DNA of 64,000 nucleotides from Bryobacterales bacterium (lineage in GTDB: Bacteria > Acidobacteriota > Terriglobia > Bryobacterales > Bryobacteraceae): positions 1 to 64,000 of the forward strand of contig PMTR01000148.1 of the NCBI GenBank assembly GCA_003167255.1, read 5' to 3'. The position numbers and the translations under genes are program-made. The notes below the pieces were generated by a model. The model was given only the letters and a program-made list of their open reading frames with translations. It made no database searches and was not told the origin of the DNA. Below, one piece after another: positions 1-8,360 of this stretch; position 1 is the stretch's first letter; every line of letters begins with the position of its first letter.

Positions 1-658
1 CCCCGAAAGTTGCCGCAAGGTTTCAACGCCTCCGGAAGTATCAGTACCACCTAAAAAGCAACGCTTCCTGCGCAGGAAGTGGACTTGGAAGTTAGCGACG
101 AGCGCATACTTCCTTACCCGATTCAAAAGTAGCATGGAGGTGAAACCAAACCGGGGGAGAAAAACTGCAAGTGGATGATAACAGGGTAAATTGAGTTAAA
201 AGTTTTTTGTGACCGAAAAAGGTCTGTTCAGTTTCGCGGCGCAAGGAGGCCGGGGAGCGGGAAGGTCGCGACGGCCGCGAAATAGAGTAAACCGGGCGGT
301 AAGCTAAACCACAGGATAGGGACCGTGGCATCATTGAGTAGTGGAGAAAAAGAGGCCGGAAATTCTCGGAAGCGTTCCGTCTGCGGTTTCTTGCAGTTTA
401 AGGCGTTGGTAGAGGCTTGGCCTGCTATGGCCCAGTTGTCAGTTGGGTGCCGAATGCATGTAGCGCCAACGCCGAGGGCATCGATCACGCCACATCTCAC
501 GTCCCCACGCTCAGGTTTGACTCCCACTGCCTGGAGAAACAGGGACGGGAGAAACAGTCCATCCTGGACGCGGTGATTTTTCTTGCTTGCCCTTTCTGCT
601 TCACCTTTGGTTCAGGAACGCAACAGCGTTGCGGGTGGGATGCTACCATCATCTCGTC
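1..658. other. left-edge stretch with no recognisable gene
   Basis: Short open frames run on both strands, but none has a convincing ribosome binding site, a recognisable domain or codon usage like the neighbours. The stretch is less GC-rich around 110-230. It may be the flank of the decayed gene pair that follows, but nothing in it can be assigned. Confidence 0.5.
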
Positions 659-992
659 GTGAAACTGCCGAATGCCGAGCGGGCAATCGTGGATGTGGTG
701 AAGCTCCGCGACTATTCGCTGAAGCCAGACTCATCCGCGTGGGCGGCATAAGGCGCGCGTTTTTTTGGCGGCGTTGGAACTTGCCGCGGCGGACGCCGAG
801 GAACTTCGCACAGCCTTGCTGGAATCTGCGAGAATTGGCGACGCTGTTCGTTGCGCGTCTGACGAGTTTGGCACCCGTTACACCGTAGATTTCGAGATGG
901 TCCGCTCCACCAAACGAGCCCGCGCGCGCGGCGCCTGGATCATCCGGATGGATGACGGGCTTCCGAGGTTGACGAGCTGTTATGTATTATAG
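659..992 (+). pseudogene. DUF6883-like protein, split by a +1 frameshift
   Basis: A GTG at 659 opens a frame reading MKLPNAERAIVDVVKLRDY, which resembles the start of DUF6883 proteins. The frame hits a TAA soon after the codon at 728. Skipping one base at about 731 moves into the frame HPRGRHKARVFLAALEL, which continues cleanly to SCYVL at 992. The two halves together give a protein of normal family length (about 110 aa). The simplest reading is a one-base insertion, either real decay or a sequencing error. Family assignment is from memory of the motifs; function is unknown. It is followed 12 bases later by a DUF4926-like gene with the same kind of lesion. Confidence 0.6.
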
Positions 993-1004
993 AAAAGAGG
1001 ATAA

Positions 1005-1266
1005 ATGGCCGATTTCGAACTTCTTTCCGTGGTCGCTTTGATTTCGCGACATGCCCGAAGCGGGGCTGATCCGCGGACAAGTGGGTACCATTGTCGAGGT
1101 TCTCGGTCCTGAAGTTTTCGAGGTGGAATTCAGCGATGACGGCGGCCGGACCTACGCCTCCCTCGCTCTCGGATCCAATGACCTTCTTTCTGCCGCGGCG
1201 CGCGATAAGGCCGAAATGACAGGCCAGGAGGCCTGTCCTACTGGGTCGTGCGCGTGCACACAGTGA
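1005..1266 (+). pseudogene. DUF4926-like protein, split by a +1 frameshift
   Basis: ATG at 1005 gives MADFELLSVVAL, the usual DUF4926 N-terminus, but the frame leaves the family after codon 15. One extra base at about 1050 leads into MPEAGLIRGQVGTIVEV and FEVEFSDDGGRTYA, the family core. After that core the frame runs into a mobile hairpin repeat (1218-1237), which supplies the last 15 or so codons, so the true C-terminus may have ended near 1195. In other genomes small proteins of this kind often sit beside DUF6883 genes. Role unknown; a two-gene stress or toxin-like module is only a guess. Confidence 0.6.
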
Positions 1267-1294
1267 TCAGGGTTGGCAGGCGGAAGCGCCTGCC
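1218..1294. repeat. two short perfect hairpin repeats
   Basis: GACAGGCC/GGCCTGTC (1218-1225 and 1230-1237, loop AGGA) is followed by GGCAGGCG/CGCCTGCC (1275-1282 and 1287-1294, loop GAAG). The first has the same core as a longer hairpin at 21237-21262. They look like members of REP-type intergenic repeat families. Confidence 0.7.
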
Positions 1295-1347
1295 CCACCA
1301 TCGTCAGGTTTGACTCCCGCCGCTCGATTCTCATAAAATGGTGCTTA

Positions 1348-2172
1348 GTGTCAGATAGTGAGACAAAGCCATCCCCCTACCGCGTCCAAGTGCTCGACCG
1401 GGCGCTTGCCATCATCGATACTCTGGCCGGTGAGGGCCCCGATGCCAGTTTGATGGAGCTTTCCGAAAAACTCCACTTGCACAAGAGCACCGTGCACCGG
1501 CTGCTCATGATCCTGGAACGCCACCGCATCGTCGAGCGCCAGCCGCATACCGGCCGCTACCAGCTCGGGCTGCGGCTGTTCGAATTGGGCAGCGTCGCCA
1601 TCGCCCGGTTCAACATCCGCGAACGCGCGCGGCTGCACCTGCAACGCCTGGTTCTGGAGGTGGATGAAACGGTGCACCTGTGTGTATTGGATGCAGGCGA
1701 GGTGCTCTACCTGGACAAGATCGAGCCCAGCCGCAGCGTCCGCATGGCCTCGCGAATCGGCCGCCGCAATGCCGTGCACTGCTCGGCCGTGGGCAAGGTC
1801 ATGCTGGCGCATCTGCCGGAACGCGAGGTGGATCAGATCCTCGAACAGCGCGGCCTGCCGCGGCTCACATCCAAAACCATTGTCACGATGGCGGACCTGA
1901 AGGCCGATCTCAAGATCACGCTCAAGCGCGGCTACGCCATCGATAACGAAGAGGCCGAAGAAGGGCTGCGCTGCGTGGGCGCCGCCATCCTGGGCCGCAA
2001 CGGCCGCCCGCTGGGAGCCATCAGCACGTCGGCACCGTCTTTCCGCTTGCCGCTGGATAAAGTGCCCATGGTGGCGGCCGCGGTGTGCGCCGCGGCGCGT
2101 GCCTTGTCGGAGGAATCTGGTTACCGGGGAGCGTCGCAGCCCGAAATCCGAATCGAATCTCATACCGTTTAG
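1348..2172 (+). CDS. IclR-family transcriptional regulator of uronate catabolism
   Basis: The product is a DNA-binding regulator. It has an N-terminal winged helix-turn-helix with recognition region LHKSTVHRLLMILE, followed by the IclR effector-binding domain (AVGKVMLAHLP, EEGLRCVGAAI, GAISTSAP). The frame is open further upstream, to 1273, but those codons come from repeat DNA. The GTG at 1348 gives a normal 274-residue IclR protein. The gene lies 11 bases ahead of kduI on the same strand and heads the operon. By analogy with KdgR-type IclR regulators it probably senses 2-keto-3-deoxygluconate or a related sugar acid and controls the genes that follow. The effector is inferred, not seen. Confidence 0.85.
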   Translation: MSDSETKPSPYRVQVLDRALAIIDTLAGEGPDASLMELSEKLHLHKSTVHRLLMILERHRIVERQPHTGRYQLGLRLFELGSVAIARFNIRERARLHLQRLVLEVDETVHLCVLDAGEVLYLDKIEPSRSVRMASRIGRRNAVHCSAVGKVMLAHLPEREVDQILEQRGLPRLTSKTIVTMADLKADLKITLKRGYAIDNEEAEEGLRCVGAAILGRNGRPLGAISTSAPSFRLPLDKVPMVAAAVCAAARALSEESGYRGASQPEIRIESHTV

Positions 2173-2183
2173 GAGACCAACTT

Positions 2184-3002
2184 ATGCCAGTCGAAACCGC
2201 TACCGAAAGCAAAATGGTTTTTCGTAAGACCAATGCGGCCGCCGGACGCCACATTTCCGTGACGCCCGCCAACAGTGCCAACCGCTATCTATCTTATGGC
2301 CGCATCATCCTCAACCCGCAGATCGGCTCGGTCGCTTTTAAGAACGGCGGCCAGGAAACCGGCTTCATAGTGCTGGCCGGCTCCGCGACCGTCACGGTGG
2401 ATGGGCAGTCGCATGAGCTGGTGCAGCATGACGGCATCTACATTCCCCGCGATTCCTCCATCGAAGTGCGCTCCACGGGTGTGGACATCGCCGAGTTCTC
2501 CTCCGATGTCTCGCAGCACTATCCGCTGCAAGTGGCGCGCTATGCCGACATCTCGCAGAATGGTTCGTTGCGCTTCAACGCCGGCGCAACCAGCACCCAG
2601 CGCACGGTGAATATCGTGCTCGGCAAGAACGTCGACGCCGGACGCCTGGTGGTCGGCTTCACCATATCCGAACCGGGCAACTGGACCAGTTGGCCGCCCC
2701 ACGAGCACACCGCCATGCTGGAGGAAATGTACGTCTACTTCGACATGCCGGACCCGGCTTTTGCCATCCAGCTCGTTTACAACAACACCCAGTATCCCGA
2801 GCTGGTCACGGTGGTGCGCGATGGCGACGCCGTCTTGATGCCCTCGGGCTATCACCCCAACGTTTCCGTTCCGGGCCACCGCATCTGCTTCCTGTGGGCC
2901 ATGGCCGCGCATAAGGAAAAGGAAGACCGGCAGTTCGGCGTGGTGAACGTGCAGCCGGGCTTCAACACCGGCGGTTCGGGTCTGGAAGCCAGCCGAAAGT
3001 AA
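2184..3002 (+). CDS. kduI: KduI/IolB-family isomerase (5-keto-4-deoxyuronate isomerase)
   Basis: A 272-residue bicupin of the KduI/IolB superfamily. H173, H175, E180 and H224 are spaced almost as the four zinc ligands of E. coli KduI. The strand WPPHEHTAMLEEMYVYF carries three of them. The known KduI reaction interconverts 5-keto-4-deoxyuronate (from unsaturated pectin or alginate fragments) and 2,5-diketo-3-deoxygluconate. By sequence alone it could instead be the related IolB (5-deoxyglucuronate isomerase). The adjacent kduD, KDG kinase and KDPG aldolase argue for KduI. ATG at 2184 follows AGGAG, 11 bases after the regulator's stop. Confidence 0.85.
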   Translation: MPVETATESKMVFRKTNAAAGRHISVTPANSANRYLSYGRIILNPQIGSVAFKNGGQETGFIVLAGSATVTVDGQSHELVQHDGIYIPRDSSIEVRSTGVDIAEFSSDVSQHYPLQVARYADISQNGSLRFNAGATSTQRTVNIVLGKNVDAGRLVVGFTISEPGNWTSWPPHEHTAMLEEMYVYFDMPDPAFAIQLVYNNTQYPELVTVVRDGDAVLMPSGYHPNVSVPGHRICFLWAMAAHKEKEDRQFGVVNVQPGFNTGGSGLEASRK

Positions 3003-3008
3003 AAAGAC

Positions 3009-3773
3009 ATGATCCTCGATTCTTTCAGCCTCAAGGGCAAGAACGCCCTGGTTACGGGTTCGCGCGCCGGTCTGGGCGCTGGAATGGCCATCGGCCTGGC
3101 CCAAGCCGGCGCCAACGTGGTGGTCCACGGCCCCACTCCCGATGGCATCGAAGAAGTCTGCGCCGCCGTGCGCGCGGCGGGCTCGAAGGCCGTGCCCGCG
3201 CTCGCCGATGTCGCCGACGCCCAGGCCTGCGCCTCGCTGGTTGACCTGACCGTCCGGGAACTGGGCTCCATCGACATCCTCATCAATAATGCCGGCATCA
3301 TTCGGCGCACGCCGGCCGTGGATTACTCCGCGCAGGATTGGTCCGATGTTATCGAGATCAATCTCAACGCGGTGTTCCGCTTGTGCCAGTTGGCCGGCCG
3401 CCACATGCTGGCGCAGGGCAGTGGCAAGATTGTCAACATCTCTTCGCTGCTGGCCTTCCAGGGCGGCATCACGGTCCCGGCTTATGCCGCCTCCAAAGGC
3501 GCGGTGGCGCAGTTGACCAAGGCGCTGGCCAATGAATGGGCCGCCAAGGGCATCAACGTCAACGCCATCGCTCCCGGCTACATGGCCACCGATAATACCG
3601 CCGCCTTGCGCGCCGATGCCGCACGCAGCCGCGCGATCCTCGACCGCATCCCGGCCGGCCGGTGGGGAACACCCGAGGATCTAGCCGGCGTCGCGGTCTT
3701 CCTGGCTTCCGCCGCCAGCGACTATTTGAACGGCCACGTGCTGGTGGTGGACGGCGGTTGGATGGCGAGGTGA
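3009..3773 (+). CDS. kduD: 2-dehydro-3-deoxy-D-gluconate 5-dehydrogenase (KduD, SDR family)
   Basis: A 254-residue classical short-chain dehydrogenase. It shows the cofactor motif TGSRAGLG (16-23), NNAG (93-96), catalytic S145/S146, Y159 and K163, and the C-terminal VVDGGW typical of KduD-type enzymes. KduD reduces 2,5-diketo-3-deoxygluconate to 2-keto-3-deoxygluconate (KDG) with NAD(P)H in the cytoplasm. It starts 6 bases after kduI, so the two successive steps are co-transcribed. General SDR specificity is hard to read from sequence; the assignment leans on the gene order. Confidence 0.85.
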   Translation: MILDSFSLKGKNALVTGSRAGLGAGMAIGLAQAGANVVVHGPTPDGIEEVCAAVRAAGSKAVPALADVADAQACASLVDLTVRELGSIDILINNAGIIRRTPAVDYSAQDWSDVIEINLNAVFRLCQLAGRHMLAQGSGKIVNISSLLAFQGGITVPAYAASKGAVAQLTKALANEWAAKGINVNAIAPGYMATDNTAALRADAARSRAILDRIPAGRWGTPEDLAGVAVFLASAASDYLNGHVLVVDGGWMAR

Positions 3774-3782
3774 ACTGACTCC

Positions 3783-4877
3783 ATGCCGCTCAAAATCAGG
3801 GCCAAAGAAGACTGCCGCTGGGATCTGCTCGCGCTGGGCGAAGTGATGCTGCGATTCGATCCCGGCGACGGCCGCATTGCGACCACCCGCTCCTTCGATG
3901 TCTACGAAGGCGGCGGAGAATACAACGTCGCCCGCGGGCTCAAACGCTGCTTCGGCCTGGAGACCGCCGTCGTCACGGCCTTCGCCGACAACCCCGTGGG
4001 ACGGCTGCTCCAGGACCTCATCTTTCAAGGCGGCGTCGATCCCTCGCTGATCCGCTGGGTGGATTTCGACGGCGTCGGCCGAACGGTGCGCAACGGCCTC
4101 AATTTCACGGAGCGCGGATTCGGCGTGCGCGCCGCTCTCGGCTGCTCCGACCGCGGCCACACCGCCGCTTCGCAGCTCAAGCCCGGCGATATCGATTGGG
4201 ACGAAATCTTCGGCCAACGTGGCGCCCGCTGGTTCCACACCGGCGGCATCTTCTGCGCGCTCTCCGCTACCACCGCCGACGTGGCTCTGGAAGCGGTCCA
4301 GGCGGCCCGCCGCCACTCGACCATCGTCTCCTACGATCTCAACTACCGCGCCTCTTTGTGGAAGGCCGTCGGCGGGAAGAAAAAGGCGCAGGAGGTCAAC
4401 CGTCGCCTCGCGCCGTTCGTCGACGTCATGATCGGCAACGAAGAGGATTTCTCCGCCGCCCTGGGCTTCGAGGTGCCGGGCATGGATGAGAACCTCACCC
4501 ACATCGAAACCGCCGGCTTCCAGAGAATGATCGAGACGGTGGTCCGCGAGTTTCCCTTCAGCGTGGTGGCGACCACTCTGCGGAAGGTCTCGACCGCCAG
4601 CCGTAACGATTGGGGCGCGCTCGGTTACGCGGACGGCGCTTTTTACGAAGCGCAGAACCGCAAGGACCTGGAAATCTACGACCGCGTCGGCGGAGGCGAT
4701 GGTTTCGCTTCCGGGCTGATCTACGGGTTCCTCAGCGGCCAGACGGCGCAGTGGGCCGTGGAATGCGGCGCCGCTCACGGCGCGCTGGCCATGACCACGC
4801 CGGGCGATACGACCATGGCCACGCTGCCCGAAGTCCTTCACCTGATGCAAGGAAAGTCCGCGCGCATAGCGCGGTAG
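3783..4877 (+). CDS. kdgK: 2-keto-3-deoxygluconate kinase (PfkB family)
   Basis: A 364-residue ribokinase/PfkB-family sugar kinase. The N-terminal EGGGEYNVARGL is the substrate-side motif. The C-terminal RVGGGDGFASG carries the anion hole and the catalytic base D306. KDG kinase phosphorylates KDG to KDPG, the substrate of the aldolase encoded next. It begins 9 bases after kduD. Other 2-keto-sugar-acid substrates are possible, but the operon makes KDG the best call. Confidence 0.85.
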   Translation: MPLKIRAKEDCRWDLLALGEVMLRFDPGDGRIATTRSFDVYEGGGEYNVARGLKRCFGLETAVVTAFADNPVGRLLQDLIFQGGVDPSLIRWVDFDGVGRTVRNGLNFTERGFGVRAALGCSDRGHTAASQLKPGDIDWDEIFGQRGARWFHTGGIFCALSATTADVALEAVQAARRHSTIVSYDLNYRASLWKAVGGKKKAQEVNRRLAPFVDVMIGNEEDFSAALGFEVPGMDENLTHIETAGFQRMIETVVREFPFSVVATTLRKVSTASRNDWGALGYADGAFYEAQNRKDLEIYDRVGGGDGFASGLIYGFLSGQTAQWAVECGAAHGALAMTTPGDTTMATLPEVLHLMQGKSARIAR

Positions 4878-4908
4878 CAAGTTGATGCTTGACGAGCGAA
4901 GAAGAAGC

Positions 4909-5010
4909 TTCACCGCAGAGACGCGGAGACACGGAGAAAAACCAAGGCTGAGAACATATAAGTTATTTTTGTCTTTGGTTTTCTCAGCGTCTCCGCGTCT
5001 CTGCGGTGAA
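4909..5010. repeat. long inverted repeat, TTCACCGCAGAGACGCGG family
   Basis: Arms at 4909-4945 and 4974-5010 are nearly perfect reverse complements (37 bases) around a short AT-rich loop. The same element is at 13960-14094 and 62818-63072. It separates kdgK from the aldolase gene and could fold in the mRNA as a strong stem. Confidence 0.85.
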
Positions 5011-5039
5011 ATCTCAATCTCTCACCCCCAAATTTCCCT

Positions 5040-5684
5040 ATGACCAAAGAGCAAGTTAAACAACGCATTCTTGAAGTGAAAATCATCCCGGTTGTGCGGG
5101 CCTCGTCGCCGGAACAGGCGCTGGGCGCGGCCGATGCGGTTCGAGCGGGCGGCATCCCTATCGTGGAAGTCACCATGACGGTTCCGGGCGCCATCGAAGT
5201 GATCGCCGGGTTGAGCCGCCTGATGGGCTCCGACGTCCTGATCGGCGCCGGCACCGTGCTCGACGCCTCGACCGCGCAGAAATGCCTGGATGCGGGAGCG
5301 CAGTTTCTGGTCAGCCCCGGTTTCGACGCCGAAACCGTCGCGCTGGCGCGCCGCCTGAACGTCCTCATCATGCCCGGCGCGCTGACGCCCACCGAAGTGA
5401 TTACCGCCTGGAAGGCCGGCGCCGATTTCGTCAAGATCTTCCCGTGCGGCAACGTCGGCGGGCCGGCCTATATCAAATCGCTCAAAGCGGCGCTGCCGCA
5501 AATTCCCATGATTCCGACCGGCGGCGTCAACCTGGAAACCGCCGCGGCGTTTCTGCGGGCCGGCGCTTCCGCTCTGGGCATCGGCGGCGAATTGATTTCG
5601 AAGGCGGCGCTCGATTCCGGCAATTTCGCCGCCATCACCGAAGCGGCCAAACAATACACCGCCATCGTCAACCAAAGGATGTAA
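5040..5684 (+). CDS. eda: KDPG/KHG aldolase (2-dehydro-3-deoxy-phosphogluconate aldolase)
   Basis: A 214-residue class I aldolase. The Schiff-base lysine is K132 in DFVKIFPC, the catalytic glutamate is E43 in EVTMTVPG, and the barrel motif GAGTVLD and the phosphate-binding PTGGV are present. It cleaves KDPG to pyruvate and glyceraldehyde-3-phosphate, the last step of the pathway encoded upstream. The EVTLRT arginine of E. coli Eda is absent here (EVTMTVP), which is common in the bifunctional KHG/KDPG branch. It is 163 bases from kdgK, with the long inverted repeat in between, so it may have its own transcript. Confidence 0.9.
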   Translation: MTKEQVKQRILEVKIIPVVRASSPEQALGAADAVRAGGIPIVEVTMTVPGAIEVIAGLSRLMGSDVLIGAGTVLDASTAQKCLDAGAQFLVSPGFDAETVALARRLNVLIMPGALTPTEVITAWKAGADFVKIFPCGNVGGPAYIKSLKAALPQIPMIPTGGVNLETAAAFLRAGASALGIGGELISKAALDSGNFAAITEAAKQYTAIVNQRM

Positions 5685-5687
5685 CGC

Positions 5688-6026
5688 ATGACCACTCCCG
5701 ATGTCGTCTCGATTGTTGGCGCTAGCGTCGCGCCCACGCACCCCGAGCCCGGCCTCACGCGCCGCGTGGGGGCGTACAACGATAAGTTGTTCCTGGCCGA
5801 GCACCGCATGGAAAAGGGCTGGATTGGCGCCGCTCACAGCCATCCACACGAGCAGGTGGTCTATGTGGTGAGCGGCCACTTGCGCGTCGTCTCGGCCGGC
5901 CGCGCCTTCGATGTGAAGAGCGGCGACAGCTTCGTGGTGCGCGGCGGCGTGGAGCACCAGGCTTCGGCGATGGAGCCGTCGCTGGTGATCGATGTCTTCA
6001 CGCCATGTCGCGAGGACTATATATGA
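5688..6026 (+). CDS. single-domain cupin protein
   Basis: A 112-residue cupin_2 protein with the metal-site motif HSHPHEQVVYVVSG and the second motif GDSFVVRGGVEHQA. Such proteins next to KDG-pathway genes are often annotated as uronate or pectin-degradation cupins (KdgF-like), which speed linearisation of unsaturated uronates; that role is inferred from context. It starts 3 bases after the aldolase stop, and its TGA overlaps the next ATG (ATGA), so it is translationally coupled on both sides. Confidence 0.8.
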   Translation: MTTPDVVSIVGASVAPTHPEPGLTRRVGAYNDKLFLAEHRMEKGWIGAAHSHPHEQVVYVVSGHLRVVSAGRAFDVKSGDSFVVRGGVEHQASAMEPSLVIDVFTPCREDYI

Positions 6027-7201
6027 GATTCGGCGCGGCTTTATTATTTCTGTGGGCCGCGTGTGCCGTGGCCGCGCCGGCCGACGCGCCGCGGGTTTTC
6101 CTGCTCGACGCGCAAATTTTGCGCGATCACAAAGCCAGTCCCGAGATGGCCGCTCAAGCGCGTGGCGCGGCGGACCAAGTCATGGGCCGCGGGCCGTATT
6201 CGGTGATGCTGAAGACCCGCGTTCCGCCGAGCGGCGACAATCACGATTACATGAGCCAGGCGCCTTATTTCTGGCCCGACCCATCCAAGCCCGGCGGCCG
6301 CCCGTATTTGCGCAAAGACGGCGAGCGGAACCCGGAGATTTCACAGATCCCCGACCACACCAACATGGACCACATGTCAACGGACGCGCGCGCGCTGGCG
6401 CTGGCCTGGTATTTCAGCGGCGACGAAAAATACGCTGCCCGCGCCGCCCTGGTGCTGCGCACCTGGTATCTGGATCCGGCCACCCGCATGAAACCCAATC
6501 TGGATTTCGCCCAGGCTATTCCGGGCGTGAATGACGGCCGCGGCATCGGCATCATCGAAAGCCGCGGTCTCACCAGCGTGGTGGATGCCGTTGGCCTCCT
6601 GGCCGGGTCGAAAAGCTGGACCGAGGCCGATCAGAAGGGATTGGAAGAGTGGTTCGCGGCCTTTCTTCAGTGGCTCCAGGCGAGCAGGAACGGCCGCGAT
6701 GAAGCCAAATCCGAAAACAATCACGGCACGTATTACGATCTCCAGGTCGCCGACTTTGCTCTCTTCACCCACCAGGACAAGCTGGCCGGCAAAATTCTCG
6801 CCGAGTCCCGAGCCAAGCGGATTGCCGCCCAAATCGAACCCGATGGCCGCCAGCCCAAGGAAACCGACCGTACCCGAGGGATCAGCTACAGCATCATGAA
6901 CCTCAACGGCCTGATGGCGCTGGCTACGCTCGGCGACCGCACCGCCATCGATTTCTGGCGCTATCAGACCGGCGACCACCGCGGCATCCGGCAGGCTCTC
7001 GACTGGGTGGCGCCCTATGTAACCGGCGACAAGAAATGGCCCTACCAGCAAATCGATGCCGTCAATCGGGCCGAACTGGTGCCTGGTCTGCTGCGCGCCG
7101 CCGCGCACTACAACGACCCGCACTATGCGGCGCTAGCCAAACAACTGGCCGGCGACTCCCCGGATGTGGAGACGCTGCTGCTCAGAGCCGCCCTGCGGTA
7201 A
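6023..7201 (+). CDS. secreted alginate-lyase-family protein
   Basis: A 392-residue protein with a signal peptide (MRFGAALLFLWAACAVAAPA) and an alpha-toroid alginate lyase domain. Typical motifs are YFWPDP, the ALAWYFSGDEKYA repeat, KSENNHGTYYDLQ with the catalytic-type Asn-His, and KWPYQQ. The family cleaves uronate polymers by beta-elimination, producing the unsaturated sugars used by the rest of the operon; the exact polymer cannot be read from sequence. An upstream in-frame start (6005) exists, but the ATG at 6023 overlaps the cupin stop and places the signal peptide correctly. Confidence 0.85.
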   Translation: MRFGAALLFLWAACAVAAPADAPRVFLLDAQILRDHKASPEMAAQARGAADQVMGRGPYSVMLKTRVPPSGDNHDYMSQAPYFWPDPSKPGGRPYLRKDGERNPEISQIPDHTNMDHMSTDARALALAWYFSGDEKYAARAALVLRTWYLDPATRMKPNLDFAQAIPGVNDGRGIGIIESRGLTSVVDAVGLLAGSKSWTEADQKGLEEWFAAFLQWLQASRNGRDEAKSENNHGTYYDLQVADFALFTHQDKLAGKILAESRAKRIAAQIEPDGRQPKETDRTRGISYSIMNLNGLMALATLGDRTAIDFWRYQTGDHRGIRQALDWVAPYVTGDKKWPYQQIDAVNRAELVPGLLRAAAHYNDPHYAALAKQLAGDSPDVETLLLRAALR

Positions 7202-7203
7202 AG

Positions 7204-7292
7204 GTGGGACAGACCATCGGTTTTTGTGGTCTGTCATTTCTCGCTGAAGCACGGCCGCTGGACAGACGACAAAAACCGATCGTCTGTCCTAC
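7204..7292. repeat. paired hairpin repeat with GACAGAC arms
   Basis: Two hairpins, 7208-7235 (GACAGACCA/TGGTCTGTC) and 7261-7288 (GACAGACGA/TCGTCTGTC), face each other with complementary loops. The second matches 31 of 33 bases of a copy inside the hdrA gene at 22597-22629. It lies in the convergent gap between the lyase and the Tad genes and may terminate both transcripts. Confidence 0.85.
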
Positions 7293-7294
7293 CC

Positions 7295-7390
7295 CTATTC
7301 CGTCTTGCTGCTGCGGCGTCTCAGGAAAATCAAGACCCCGAAGACTACCGCGACTGCCGCGCACACCAGCCGTAGCGTTGTTGCGTCCAT
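7295..7390 (-). CDS. 31-residue single-span membrane microprotein at the end of the tad operon
   Basis: This short frame starts with ATG (7390), preceded by the strong site AAAGGAG at 8 bases, and ends with TAG. It encodes MDATTLRLVCAAVAVVFG plus a hydrophobic stretch and a positive tail (FLRRRSSKTE): one transmembrane helix with a basic cytoplasmic end. It begins 36 bases after the tadC stop on the same strand, so it probably belongs to the pilus operon. No family is recognised. A role as a small accessory of the Tad inner-membrane platform is a guess. Confidence 0.6.
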   Translation of the reverse strand: MDATTLRLVCAAVAVVFGVLIFLRRRSSKTE

Positions 7391-7426
7391 TGTGAAGCTC
7401 CTTTCTTGTTATCTCTTATCGGCGCA

Positions 7427-8344
7427 TTACATGTTTTCAATCATGGGAAACAGATCCCGAACCAGCCGCGTGATCACCGGCCCGATCGTCACTACGAACA
7501 GCGACGGCAGCACACAGAAGAAAATCGGAAAAACCAGCTTCACCGCCAGCTTGGCGGCTTTCTCCTCGGCCCGCTGCCGCGCCATCACCCGCAGATAGTC
7601 GGCGTGGCCCCGCAGGCTCTGCGCGATGCTGGTCCCGAACCGGTCGGTCTGAATCAAGACCGCCACCAGTTTCTTGACGTCGTCCACGCCGGTGCGGTCG
7701 GCCAGGTTATGCAGCGCTTCCAGGCGACTCTTGCCGGCCCGCAGCTCCAGGTTCATCACCGTGAACTCTTCGCAGATTTCCGGGTGCGCCGCCTGCAACT
7801 CCTTGGCCACCTGGATCACCGTCTGGTCGAGCCCCAGCCCCGATTCCACGCAGACCACCATCAGGTCCAGCACGTTGGGCAGCCCTTTCTCCACCGCCCG
7901 CTTGCGCCGCCGGATGCGCCAGACCAAATACTGCATGGGCGCCATATACCCGATGAGCGCCCCGCAGACCGTGGCCAGCAGCAGCCGATCCGCGGTGGCG
8001 TAGACGTGCAGGCCGATCCCGAAACCGGCCACCCCGAAAGCCACCGTCGTGCAGGCACGCGCCCCGTAAAAGAACCGCACCGCCTGGGGATCGCGGAAGC
8101 CGGCGCGCACGAGCCGCCGTTTCAGCAGCGGCAGGTTGCGGGGCGCCGAAGGCACCATGGCGCCGGCCCAGGCCACCAGCTCCCGCCACACCAGTCCGGG
8201 CGAAGGCAGAAAGCCCGAAACCACCGGCGGGCTTTGCCGCAAACGATCCACCGCGCGAATCCGCCCCGGGCCGATGCGCAGCGCGACCCATGCCGTGCCG
8301 GCCGCCGCCGCCAACCCCGCCAATATCGCCTGGAGTATCAGCAC
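7427..8344 (-). CDS. tadC: TadC-type inner-membrane platform protein of the Tad pilus
   Basis: A type II secretion F domain protein of about 305 residues. It has an N-terminal hydrophobic helix, two central helices, the cytoplasmic signature [18 protein letters not shown] and two C-terminal helices. TadC pairs with TadB to form the membrane platform that the TadA ATPase drives during Flp pilus assembly. A GTG at 8344, with GCGAGG upstream and 16 bases after the tadB stop, is the likely start; the open frame reaches 8371. It is the last large gene of the minus-strand tad operon. Confidence 0.88.
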   Translation of the reverse strand: MLILQAILAGLAAAAGTAWVALRIGPGRIRAVDRLRQSPPVVSGFLPSPGLVWRELVAWAGAMVPSAPRNLPLLKRRLVRAGFRDPQAVRFFYGARACTTVAFGVAGFGIGLHVYATADRLLLATVCGALIGYMAPMQYLVWRIRRRKRAVEKGLPNVLDLMVVCVESGLGLDQTVIQVAKELQAAHPEICEEFTVMNLELRAGKSRLEALHNLADRTGVDDVKKLVAVLIQTDRFGTSIAQSLRGHADYLRVMARQRAEEKAAKLAVKLVFPIFFCVLPSLFVVTIGPVITRLVRDLFPMIENM

Positions 8345-8360
8345 GTCACACCTCGCCCTC

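Noticed and set aside
2289-3404. 371-codon minus-strand frame across kduI and kduD
   Set aside because: Antisense shadow; no domain, no start site.
4909-5010. CRISPR array or phage attachment site
   Set aside because: Arms are inverted, not direct, and there are no regularly spaced repeats or cas genes; it is an intergenic inverted-repeat family.
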